From the NCBI GenBank assembly GCA_039794405.1, contig JBDIVL010000068.1:1-14179 (forward strand): 14,179 bases of DNA, written 5' to 3'. A program made the translations under genes and the position numbers. This DNA is from JBDIVL01 sp039794405. Its GTDB lineage: Bacteria > Planctomycetota > Brocadiia > Brocadiales > Brocadiaceae. Positions 1-6,521 of this stretch are shown one piece after another; within the stretch, counting starts at the first letter, position 1; each line of letters begins with the position of its first letter. Under the pieces are notes generated by a model. That model was not told the origin of the DNA. It was given only the letters and a program-made list of their open reading frames with translations, and searched no databases.

Positions 1-126
1 TAACCACAACCCATGCGCTGGCCTGTCAATCCCGATGTGGTACCCACTGACTGGAGAGCCGTATGCGGGAGATCCGCCTGTACGGTTCGGAGGGAGGGGA
101 GGCAAAAGCCTTCCCTACCCCTATCA
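1..126 (+). mobile_element. Group II intron, 3' end (domains V and VI)
   Basis: Bases 56-88 fold as a group II intron domain V. The lower helix GAGCCGTA (56-63) pairs with TACGGTTC (81-88), with the catalytic AGC triad at 57-59. An upper GCGG/CCGC helix (65-68 with 74-77) caps a short GA-rich loop, and a two-base TG bulge (79-80) separates the helices. Bases 89-122 form domain VI: a G-rich strand pairs with a C-rich strand around an AAAA loop (104-107). An unpaired A at 117 is in the position of the branch-point adenosine. The 3' splice site should fall close to 125-128. The rest of the intron, including any reverse transcriptase, lies upstream of the window. The TG bulge (usually CG or AC) and a T/C mismatch beside it could mean mild decay. 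The apparent reading frame from 35 into the HD-GYP gene is only read-through of this RNA. Confidence 0.85.
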
Positions 127-193
127 TTTCTGCGGTATGAGATATAATAAACGATTTTTGAAAGATTGTGTTGCTTTTTCAAGGGAGTATTCT

Positions 194-919
194 ATGCCTT
201 TGGCTTTGCCAAGAGTAGATTCCCCGAGATATAACCCCGTGGAGGAAGGATTAAAAGTGACCTATAAAAAAGTACAAATACATGATTTGATAAATGTTGT
301 AGTAAACATATTAGATGCGAGAGACCCATGTACATTTACTCATTCATGGAGGGTTGCGGAATTATCTGTTCTGATATCTGAAAATATGAATTTGCCAAAA
401 GAGAGAGTTGAGAAGATACATATTGCAGCGCATTTACATGACATTGGCAAGATTGGCGTTCCGGACAGAATTTTAAATAAGAGCGGGAAATTAAGCCATG
501 ATGAGATACTGCAAATGCAGGCACATCCAAGAATTGGGTACAATATTATCGAGAGACTGCCGATCCTTGAAGAAACATCACGGATCGTTTTATATCATCA
601 TGAGCGATTTGATGGCTTAGGATATCCGGAAGGAATAAAGGGAGAAGGTATTCCCCTTGAATCAAGGATTATTTCTGTTGTGGATGCCTTTGATGCGATA
701 ACTTCTGATAGGCCATACAGGAAAGCGAAAAGTTACGATGAATGTTTTGAAGAAATTAATCTCCATGTAGGGAGCCAGTTATGCCCTACCGTAGTTAAGC
801 ATTTTATGAATATTCGATACCTTATTCCGGAAGCACTCGATAAATTTGGCACAAGGGAGATTAGCCATATTGCCTTTGTGGGTCATGAGGAATTACTACA
901 TTCAAGGAAGTTAATATAA
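194..919 (+). CDS. HD-GYP domain cyclic-di-GMP phosphodiesterase
   Basis: The product is a soluble 241-residue protein that is almost entirely an HD-GYP domain, the family that hydrolyses cyclic-di-GMP. The metal and signature residues are present: H50, the HD pair H82-D83 in HDIGKIGVP, H111, H135-H136, and the GYP triplet G143-Y144-P145 within HHERFDGLGYPEG. The D164-to-R176 segment (DAFDAITSDRPYR) is also typical. No receiver, GAF, PAS or membrane segment is present, so the sensory input must come from a partner or from a part lost upstream. The start at 194 is chosen because AAGGGAG (181-187) sits 6 bases before it. An in-frame ATG at 137 lacks a ribosome binding site and lies just 3' of the intron. 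The open frame continues upstream only through intron RNA, so the intron may have inserted in the leader or cut off an N-terminal module. Activity is inferred from motifs; cyclic-di-GMP versus another dinucleotide cannot be told. Confidence 0.88.
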   Translation: MPLALPRVDSPRYNPVEEGLKVTYKKVQIHDLINVVVNILDARDPCTFTHSWRVAELSVLISENMNLPKERVEKIHIAAHLHDIGKIGVPDRILNKSGKLSHDEILQMQAHPRIGYNIIERLPILEETSRIVLYHHERFDGLGYPEGIKGEGIPLESRIISVVDAFDAITSDRPYRKAKSYDECFEEINLHVGSQLCPTVVKHFMNIRYLIPEALDKFGTREISHIAFVGHEELLHSRKLI

Positions 920-1007
920 AGGATAAGAAAAGAGAATAAAATGATTGATCTGTCTGATTTAAAAGTATTTGTAAAAAATGATTATTTCTGTTACTATTTT
1001 TACCTTT

Positions 1008-1487
1008 ATGAATAGAAAAAAATTGCTGAATATTGGGGTGGTTGTTATTCTCGTGTGCATTGTCTTTTTTACTACCTTCCTGTCCGGGTGTGCTACCTCT
1101 GGCTTTACACAGCGAAATATGGCAGTAGTCTCTCGTTATTTTCAGAGGGATGCTGACACTGTGTGGAATGCTGTAATTCATGCTGTTGAAGGAATTCCTG
1201 TTGAGACTGCAGATAAAGAAAAGGGGGTTTTAAGAACCCGGTGGGTCCAGGGTTGGTCATCGAGGAAAACAACTGGTTTGCTTTTGGAAGGGCGGTGGCA
1301 GGAACGTTATCGCTTATTTATAGAGGTGAATGATAAACAGGATAAAACGTACGTTTCTATTGGTACCCTGATGGAAGAAAAGGCACCTGGTGGAAGTCAG
1401 GCGTACCGGTGGAGCCGCGTTGCATCGGATGGCACTATTGAACAGAATTTTCTGAGAAAACTGGAGAGTATTATCAATAACCAGTAA
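1008..1487 (+). CDS. Small lipoprotein of unknown function
   Basis: I do not recognise a named family. The protein starts with a short basic stretch (MNRKKL), then a hydrophobic segment ending in the lipobox F-L-S-G-C. C28 is therefore the predicted lipidated residue when counting from the ATG at 1008. The mature part, about 130 residues, has one compact mixed alpha/beta domain. Its start (YFQRDADTVWNAVIHAVEGIPVETAD) resembles the opening of BamC-like envelope lipoprotein domains in style only. An in-frame ATG at 978 would add ten residues, but it gives a poorer signal peptide and has no ribosome binding site. The chosen start also lacks a clear one. A 24-codon frame (941-1015) ends 5 bases inside this gene and could couple translation. 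The gene lies 88 bases after the HD-GYP gene on the same strand. Being a lipoprotein is well supported; any role in outer-membrane assembly is a guess. Confidence 0.75.
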   Translation: MNRKKLLNIGVVVILVCIVFFTTFLSGCATSGFTQRNMAVVSRYFQRDADTVWNAVIHAVEGIPVETADKEKGVLRTRWVQGWSSRKTTGLLLEGRWQERYRLFIEVNDKQDKTYVSIGTLMEEKAPGGSQAYRWSRVASDGTIEQNFLRKLESIINNQ

Positions 1488-1501
1488 AATAATTAACTGA
1501 C

Positions 1502-1531
1502 ACATGGTTCGATCTGCAAGATTGAACCAAC
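1502..1531. repeat. Palindromic repeat, family B, copy 1
   Basis: A 10-bp stem, GGTTCGATCT (1506-1515) with AGATTGAACC (1519-1528), closes a GCA loop and contains one G-T wobble. The same block, including the flanking ACAT and AACC, recurs at 8030-8059 with a fully paired stem. It lies just downstream of the lipoprotein gene, so it could serve as a transcript end, although no T-run follows it. Confidence 0.7.
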
Positions 1532-1581
1532 CGTGGAGTTATGGTTGTAGAATGAAGAGCCCCTTCACTCTACATTAAAAA

Positions 1582-1687
1582 ATGACCGAAGGCCTAATTT
1601 AATGCTTAGGAATTTCAAACCGTTTATGAGTGGCAAGGCGTGCCTTGCCACTACACTGTTAAAAGTTGTCTCAAGGCCTAATTTAAT
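1582..1687. repeat. Dispersed palindromic repeat, family A, copy 1
   Basis: Two direct repeats of AAGGCCTAATTTAAT (1589-1603 and 1673-1687) flank a unit with the conserved block TAGGAATTTCAAACCG. A perfect 11+2+11 palindrome follows, AGTGGCAAGGC (1629-1639) with GCCTTGCCACT (1642-1652), and then the shared tail ACTACACTGTTAAAAGTTG. Related copies lie at 6318-6405 and 12436-12635, all intergenic. No coding potential is seen. The rest of the 1488-1738 gap shows nothing I can assign beyond the ribosome binding site of the next gene. Confidence 0.75.
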
Positions 1688-1738
1688 TGTAGTCACGCAC
1701 ATTATACCTAATAAGGCCAAAGATTTTAAGGAGTAAAA

Positions 1739-3559
1739 ATGTTTCATCAACCGATAAAATTTCACGCAACGATCATGCGAATCCTTTTTGGATATATTTT
1801 ATTATTACCGGTTATCCCGGTTTTGTTTATTCCAAGTACGGTAAATGCCCAAGCAGAAACAGAACCAGCCGATAATTTTCAATTGCAGACGTACCTTACA
1901 GAAGAGCAGGCGCTTAATCTCGTCTTTCCCAAGTGCGATGAGATTGTAACCGACGAGTTTGTCCTGACACCGGAAGAAAAACGCAACCTCGAAAAACTCC
2001 TTCGCAGGAGGCTGTACGAGGATGGGTTCAAGGTTTATATAGGGAAGAGTAAAGGCTCCGTTCAGGGGTATGCCATGATTGCCGAAGAAATTGGTAAATT
2101 TCATCCCTTTACCTTTATTGTAGGGGTAAAACCGGATGGGAAGATTTATGAAACGGCCGTCCTTGTTTATCGTGAGAGTCGCGGCGGGGAAATAGCAAGG
2201 AAGCGCTTCCTGTATCAATTTATGGGAAAATCCTTGAAAAATCCGATCAGGATAAACAAGGATATAATTAATGTCACCGGGGCCACGATGTCGGTACAGT
2301 GTATGTGTACAGGTGTAAGAAAGGTGCTTTCGGTTATTAACGAATATTACCTGAATGGTAAACGAGATGTGAGTAATTCCAAAAAGATAAATAACGATGT
2401 AACTGCAGGGGAAAAACAAAAATCCGCTGAGAGAACGGATAAGACTCAGGATAAAAAGAGTCAGAAAAATACTGTTGAGAAGCGAAATCAAACCCCCAGG
2501 CAGGTCAAGAAATTTCATAAAGATGAAAGTAGTTCATTCCCGGATGTAAAGTACCTGAAACAAACCCGCTTAATTATGGGTACCTTTGCAGAAATATCGG
2601 CATATTCCAACGATGAAGAAAGAACAGGCATGGCTATCGAAGAGGCGTTGGATGAAATGGAACGTATGGATCGCATCATGAGTAATTACAAAGGTGACAG
2701 CCAGCTTTCTCAATTAAACGGAACTGCCGGAAAATCGCCTGTTCCCTGTGGCGGAGAACTTCTCGATGTGATTGCGCAATCGCAGTATTACAGTGAGTTG
2801 AGCGGGGGTGCCTTCGATATTACCGTATCCCCCATTGTTGCCCTTTGGGGATTTTTTCATGAGAAAGGGCATATTCCATCCAGAGAGGAAATAGCGAAAC
2901 TCTTGCCAGCCGTTTCTTATAAAAATATAGTAATAAATAAAAGCAGCGATCCGAAAAAACCAAGTACGGTATTTTTTAAGAACACCCAGACACAAATTGA
3001 TTTAGGTGCTATCGGGAAGGGATATGCGGTAGATAAGGCAATGGAGGTTATAAAAAAACATGGTGTCGACAATGCTTGCATAAATCTCGGGGGAAATATT
3101 TATGTTCTTGGTACACCACCTGGCAAAAATGCATGGAAGGTCGGTGTACAACACCCACGGAAAAATGATGAAATCCTGGGTTATTTAGAACTCAAGAATG
3201 AGGCTACTGCTACATCCGGAGATTACGAACGGTTTTTTGAAATTCATGGGAAGCGTTATTCCCATATTATAGACCCAAGGACAGGGGGACCTGTAAGCGG
3301 CATCTTTGCAGTAACCGTTGCAGCCCCGACAGGGACTCAGGTAGATGCATTATCTACAAGCATCTTTGTTCTGGGTCCTGAAAAGGGTTTTGAGCTCTTG
3401 AAAAGAGTTCCTGGTGCTAATGCCCTTATGGTGCGTGAAGGGGAGAATGGTACAATAACCATAGATATGACGGAGGGTTTCAAAGAAAAGTTCAAGAGTA
3501 CTTACAAAGAAGGAGAAGATAATGTTAGGTGGCATGTGGTCGCTTCCAATAAGCAATAA
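1739..3559 (+). CDS. Exported FMN-binding domain fused to ApbE flavin transferase
   Basis: This 606-residue protein has a signal peptide (hydrophobic residues about 15-31, likely cleavage A37/Q38). Residues about 45-205 form an NqrC/RnfG-type FMN-binding domain. Its flavinylation motif is N178-V-T-G-A-T-M-S185, with T183 the expected threonine for phosphodiester-linked FMN. A charged K/E/Q-rich linker (about 206-265) leads to a complete ApbE domain (about 268-595). ApbE hallmarks are MGTF (280-283), GGAFDITVSP, DLGAIGKGY (421-429), NLGGN, HIIDPRTGGPV and the metal-binding DALST (536-540). ApbE enzymes use FAD to attach FMN to a Thr or Ser of partner proteins outside the cytoplasm, so enzyme and substrate are here on one chain. 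AAGGAG at 1728-1733, 5 bases before the ATG, fixes the start. The next gene overlaps its 3' end by 38 bases. Self-flavinylation is inferred; the domains are clear. Confidence 0.93.
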   Translation: MFHQPIKFHATIMRILFGYILLLPVIPVLFIPSTVNAQAETEPADNFQLQTYLTEEQALNLVFPKCDEIVTDEFVLTPEEKRNLEKLLRRRLYEDGFKVYIGKSKGSVQGYAMIAEEIGKFHPFTFIVGVKPDGKIYETAVLVYRESRGGEIARKRFLYQFMGKSLKNPIRINKDIINVTGATMSVQCMCTGVRKVLSVINEYYLNGKRDVSNSKKINNDVTAGEKQKSAERTDKTQDKKSQKNTVEKRNQTPRQVKKFHKDESSSFPDVKYLKQTRLIMGTFAEISAYSNDEERTGMAIEEALDEMERMDRIMSNYKGDSQLSQLNGTAGKSPVPCGGELLDVIAQSQYYSELSGGAFDITVSPIVALWGFFHEKGHIPSREEIAKLLPAVSYKNIVINKSSDPKKPSTVFFKNTQTQIDLGAIGKGYAVDKAMEVIKKHGVDNACINLGGNIYVLGTPPGKNAWKVGVQHPRKNDEILGYLELKNEATATSGDYERFFEIHGKRYSHIIDPRTGGPVSGIFAVTVAAPTGTQVDALSTSIFVLGPEKGFELLKRVPGANALMVREGENGTITIDMTEGFKEKFKSTYKEGEDNVRWHVVASNKQ

Positions 3560-4064
3560 AATATTTTTTACTTTTTTCCTTTCCATCATAGCGATAGCTA
3601 TTGGTATTGGCTTTTTAAATTCTTATGAGAGAACCGGGGTTTCTCCGCAAAAGACCATACGTTATTATTGTGGTGATGAAGAAGAAGAGTTTGACGTATC
3701 TCTGTCGGCCGAAGAAGTTGAATCAAAATTAGAAGAAGGGATGTTTTTCCCGAAATCTTATCGGGAACTCCTGGAGGTAACCCACACCCATATTTTCTCA
3801 ATTCCTATTGTAATCTTTATCCTTTCCCGCATCTTCTCAATGACTCGTGTGCGTGAAGGGTTAAAGATCATTATTTATAGTATTTCTTTTACGGGCGTTA
3901 TATTAAACCTGTCAGCGCCGTGGCTCATCAGGTATGGTTGCCATCATTTTGTCGTCATCTTTATCATTTCGAACATTCTCCTCATTCTGAGTTTTGGAGC
4001 ATATATCTTCATTCCTCTTTATGAAATGTGGTTTAGAAAGAATCACTATAATGCTGCTGAATAA
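3522..4064 (+). CDS. Four-helix membrane protein of unknown function, coupled to the FMN/ApbE gene
   Basis: I do not recognise a named family. The 180-residue protein has four predicted membrane segments, about 12-32, 88-107, 114-132 and 142-166. A hydrophilic loop (33-87) between the first two includes an acidic run DEEEE (52-56) and the stretch FFPKSYRELLEVTHTH. Paired histidines sit at helix starts: H88 and H90 at helix 2, H141 and H142 at helix 4. Axial heme or quinone contacts are therefore possible, but this is inference. The start at 3522 has AGGAG (3511-3515) 6 bases upstream, inside the last codons of the preceding gene. The 38-base overlap argues for co-translation and a shared job with the flavoprotein, for example as its membrane anchor or electron partner. 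No cytochrome or Rnf/Nqr subunit lies nearby to narrow this. Confidence 0.82.
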   Translation: MLGGMWSLPISNKIFFTFFLSIIAIAIGIGFLNSYERTGVSPQKTIRYYCGDEEEEFDVSLSAEEVESKLEEGMFFPKSYRELLEVTHTHIFSIPIVIFILSRIFSMTRVREGLKIIIYSISFTGVILNLSAPWLIRYGCHHFVVIFIISNILLILSFGAYIFIPLYEMWFRKNHYNAAE

Positions 4065-4086
4065 GAAATTATCATGCAAAAAGTGC

Positions 4087-4150
4087 CTCTCAGTTGATAA
4101 AATACCGCAAAACGGTATTTTGAGAGAAAAGCACAGGCTGGAAGCCTGTG
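4087..4150. terminator. Paired hairpins between convergent genes, probable two-way terminator
   Basis: The first hairpin has inner stem AAATACCG (4100-4107) with CGGTATTT (4113-4120) and an outer CTCTCA/TGAGAG stem (4087-4092, 4121-4126), with a bulge on the left arm. The second is CACAGGCT (4132-4139) with AGCCTGTG (4143-4150) around a three-base loop. They fill the gap between two convergent genes. A/T runs flank the first inner stem, but no classical long T-run follows either, so intrinsic termination is likely rather than certain. Confidence 0.55.
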
Positions 4151-4173
4151 AAAGAACGGAAGGGTTTATTTAT

Positions 4174-4662
4174 CTACGCTTTTCTTCCTGGAAATTGGTT
4201 CAGGAGAAGCCAGTAAATCCCTAGTTGTTGTATTGTTTCGGAAAACCGGGTAAAGTCAACCGGTTTTTGAATATAGCTGTTTGCACCTGCCTGATAACAG
4301 TTAATCATATCCTGCTCCTCGTCTGATGAGCTGAGAATAACTATGGGAAGGAACTTTGTGCGGTCATCAGCGCGGAGTTGTCGTAAAACTTCTAGACCAT
4401 TGAGTTTTGGCAGTTTTAAGTCAAGAAGAACAACCTTCGGTAAATTATTCATATCATGCCCAGCGAAGATACCTCTGCAAAGGAGATAATCCAGCGCTTC
4501 CGCTCCATCTCTTGCTATCACCACATCACTTTTTATGTGATGTTTCCTGAAAACACATAGGATGAGTTCTACATCGTCTAGATTATCCTCTACTAAGAGG
4601 ATTCTTTTCGATTGAGATTTTGTGATTTTCGACTGAAAATTTATCATAATTTGTATATCCAT
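4174..4662 (-). CDS. Single-domain response regulator, Rcp1-like receiver
   Basis: The 162-residue protein is one CheY-like receiver with no output domain. The acidic pocket is E25-D26, the phospho-acceptor is D81 in LLDLKLP, the switch serine is S111 or S112 in ILSSSDEE, and the conserved lysine is K133 in QKPVDF. The inserted loop before D81 and the ending GIYWLLLNQFP are typical of the Rcp1 subfamily, stand-alone receivers that take phosphate from hybrid or phytochrome-like kinases. No kinase is encoded in the window. The gene converges on the membrane protein gene. The start is uncertain: neither the first ATG (4662) nor the sixth codon ATG (4647) has a good ribosome binding site. A TTGACA on the minus strand (4682-4677) has only a poor -10 partner. 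Function as a receiver is secure; the partner and target are unknown. Confidence 0.88.
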   Translation of the reverse strand: MDIQIMINFQSKITKSQSKRILLVEDNLDDVELILCVFRKHHIKSDVVIARDGAEALDYLLCRGIFAGHDMNNLPKVVLLDLKLPKLNGLEVLRQLRADDRTKFLPIVILSSSDEEQDMINCYQAGANSYIQKPVDFTRFSETIQQLGIYWLLLNQFPGRKA

Positions 4663-5283
4663 GCCGGATCAGGTACTGTCAAAAACAACCAAGGAGGACA
4701 TGCGACCTAAAATTCAGTACGATCATGGATTGATGTCCAATTACCTTTTTTTCGTTTTTCTTCAGAAAGGGCATATTTCAGCTAGCTCTTCTTGAGGCTA
4801 CAGTTTTTTATTATCCCCTGAATTTTTTCAAAAAACTAAATTGTTATATTTTATATGACATCGAAAAATTTGTGCCAATGGGTACAAATAATGAAATTTT
4901 ATCTTTAGTAATAAAATTTCTATAAATTCAATAGTAATGGAGTATGTGATGTGTGGAATTATGAGAAGTGAAACATGAGAAAGTGTATCATGGCACAAAT
5001 ATGTGACGAGAAACAAAAGTGTGACATGACACAGTTTTGATAAATATAAAAAGGGATAAAAGCATATGGGGTTTTTTCGTCAATTGGTAAAAAACGATAA
5101 AATATATAGCGTAGTTACAACCAAAAATTGAGATTTATTGAGGGTGCAGCTTTTCTGTATTTTTGTTGCAGCAGGTTCAAATACCACACTCCATATTATA
5201 CTCTTCCCTTGCAATTTCATGGTCGCCCGGTACAATAACCGCAATTTTATGTAAATTTTAAAAACTTGTATAGGAGGTTTACT
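4663..5283. other. AT-rich region of about 620 bases without a credible gene
   Basis: No frame here has both a plausible ribosome binding site and protein-like composition. A strong AAGGAGG (4691-4697) precedes a 31-codon frame starting at 4700, but only 2 bases separate them. The middle (about 4800-5110) is very AT-rich and contains loosely repeated TGTGA/ACACA-type words around 4980-5035. The right end carries the promoter and ribosome binding site of the oxidoreductase gene. It also serves as the upstream region of the divergently transcribed response regulator, so regulatory sites are expected. Confidence 0.5.
5209..5236 (+). promoter_or_regulatory. Sigma-70-type promoter of the oxidoreductase gene
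   Basis: TTGCAA (5209-5214) and TACAAT (5231-5236) are 16 bases apart and match the -35 and -10 consensus at 4 and 5 of 6 positions. Transcription would start near 5243, leaving a leader of about 40 bases before the ATG at 5284. Confidence 0.4.
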
Positions 5284-6312
5284 ATGAAGGCCGTTGTTTT
5301 TTGTGAATATGGTGGAGTAGAAAAATTGGCATATACAGAGGTTGAAAGACCAAAGGTTTCTCCGTATGAAGTACTTGTAAAGGTAAAGGCTTGTGCATTG
5401 AATCATTTGGATATCTGGGTAAGGCAAGGATTGCCTGGTGTAGAAATTCCCATGCCGCATATTCCTGGCAGTGATGTTAGCGGTGAGGTGGCTGAGGTAG
5501 GAATGGAGGTAAAGAAATTCAGGGTAGGTGATAGAGTTCTTATTGCCCCGGGTGTTCGCTGCCGAAAATGTATATATTGTATCTCGGGTAGTGATAGCAT
5601 GTGCAGTAGTTTTAAGATTATGGGTTTTCAGGTGCAGGGAGGATATGCCGAATATGCCAAGGCCCATGTAGACAATATTATCCCGATTTCCGATAAGCTT
5701 TCCTTTGAGGAATGGGCTGCTATTCCCCTGGTGTTTTTAACATCCTGGCATATGCTTGTTACACGAGGGCAACTTAAGCCAGGGGAAAACGTATTGATCC
5801 ATGCCGCTGGCAGCGGCATTGGCAGTGCTGCTATTCAGATTGCCCGTCTAGCTGGTGCCCGTGTGATTACAACAGCCAGGGGGAAGGAAAAACTGGAAAG
5901 GGCAAAACACCTCGGTGCTGAAGAGGTTATAGATTACACAAAAGAAGACTTTGGAGAAAAAATAAGGCTTTTGACAAATAGTAAAGGGGTAGATCTCATA
6001 TTTGAACATATTGGGCCTGATACATGGGAAAAGAATCTCCAGTGCCTTGCCAAAGGCGGACGAATGGTTGTTTGTGGTGCGACAAGCGGTCCTAATGCAA
6101 TGATAGATATCCGATTACTATTTATGAAGCAGCATGCCATTCTGGGCTGTTACATGGGCAGCAAGAAGGAGCTTTTGGATGTATTAAATCTTGTAGAGTT
6201 AGGAAGATTGAAACCAGTTGTTGATACAGTATTTCCTTTGAAAGAGGCCGCCGCTGCCCAGCAGAGGATGCTCAGTAGGGAAAATTTTGGAAAGATTGTA
6301 TTAAAGATTTAG
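5284..6312 (+). CDS. Zinc-binding MDR-family dehydrogenase, quinone oxidoreductase-like
   Basis: The 342-residue protein is a cytosolic medium-chain dehydrogenase/reductase with a GroES-like N-terminal half and a Rossmann half. The dinucleotide loop is HAAGSGIGSAAIQ, and the strand end ITTARGKEKL suggests NADPH preference. A structural-zinc lobe is intact: C93, C96, C99 and C107 (C-x2-C-x2-C-x7-C). The catalytic zinc ligands of alcohol dehydrogenases are replaced, with N40 (in ALNHLD) and S63 (in PGSDVSGEV) at the Cys and His positions. The enzyme is therefore more likely a quinone or enone/enoyl reductase than an alcohol dehydrogenase. AGGAGG (5272-5277), 6 bases before the ATG, fixes the start; an in-frame ATG 18 bases upstream lies before that site. 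It appears to be transcribed alone. The substrate cannot be told. Confidence 0.87.
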   Translation: MKAVVFCEYGGVEKLAYTEVERPKVSPYEVLVKVKACALNHLDIWVRQGLPGVEIPMPHIPGSDVSGEVAEVGMEVKKFRVGDRVLIAPGVRCRKCIYCISGSDSMCSSFKIMGFQVQGGYAEYAKAHVDNIIPISDKLSFEEWAAIPLVFLTSWHMLVTRGQLKPGENVLIHAAGSGIGSAAIQIARLAGARVITTARGKEKLERAKHLGAEEVIDYTKEDFGEKIRLLTNSKGVDLIFEHIGPDTWEKNLQCLAKGGRMVVCGATSGPNAMIDIRLLFMKQHAILGCYMGSKKELLDVLNLVELGRLKPVVDTVFPLKEAAAAQQRMLSRENFGKIVLKI

Positions 6313-6317
6313 TTCAA

Positions 6318-6405
6318 TCGTATAGAAATTTCAAACCGCCTATGTAGTGACAAGGAGCGCCTTGTCACTACACTGTTAAAAGTTGCCGAAGGCCTCATTT
6401 AAAGA
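6318..6405. repeat. Dispersed palindromic repeat, family A, copy 2
   Basis: The copy has CGTATAGAAATTTCAAACCG, then a 12-bp perfect stem GTAGTGACAAGG (6344-6355) with CCTTGTCACTAC (6360-6371) around AGCG. It closes with the conserved tail CACTGTTAAAAGTTG and a CCGAAGGCCTCATTTAA end. Compared with copy 1, one G-C pair of the stem is an A-T pair, with both arms changed together. It lies 6 bases after the oxidoreductase stop codon and could end its transcript. Confidence 0.75.
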
Positions 6406-6447
6406 TATTTGGCAATGAAAGGCTATAAATCATACCCTTAATAAGCC

Positions 6448-6475
6448 TTGCATATTATATTGAGATTGATATAAT
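6448..6475 (+). promoter_or_regulatory. Sigma-70-type promoter of hisS
   Basis: TTGCAT (6448-6453) and a perfect TATAAT (6470-6475) are separated by 16 bases. The expected start near 6482 gives a leader of about 40 bases, with no room for a T-box or other large leader structure. Confidence 0.5.
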
Positions 6476-6521
6476 TTATTCTTTTGTATATAACCTTACA
6501 GAAATTAGTAGGACTCATGTG

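Noticed and set aside
35..193. N-terminal extension of the HD-GYP frame back to the ATG at 35
   Set aside because: It translates group II intron domains V and VI, has no ribosome binding site, and the ATG at 194 has a good one.
1805..2518. Long minus-strand frame of 237 codons inside the FMN-binding region
   Set aside because: It is antisense to a clear conserved protein, with hydrophobic low-complexity translation and no family resemblance.
4691..4795. AAGGAGG followed by a 31-codon frame at 4700
   Set aside because: Only 2 bases separate the ribosome-site match from the ATG, and the peptide has no recognisable feature.
4985..5005. Possible sigma-54 promoter at TGGCAC near 4990
   Set aside because: The -12 element is not matched (TGTG instead of TTGC at the right spacing).
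5080..5667. Minus-strand frame of 195 codons overlapping the oxidoreductase start
   Set aside because: It overlaps a well-supported gene, and its translation is low-complexity and lacks a ribosome site.
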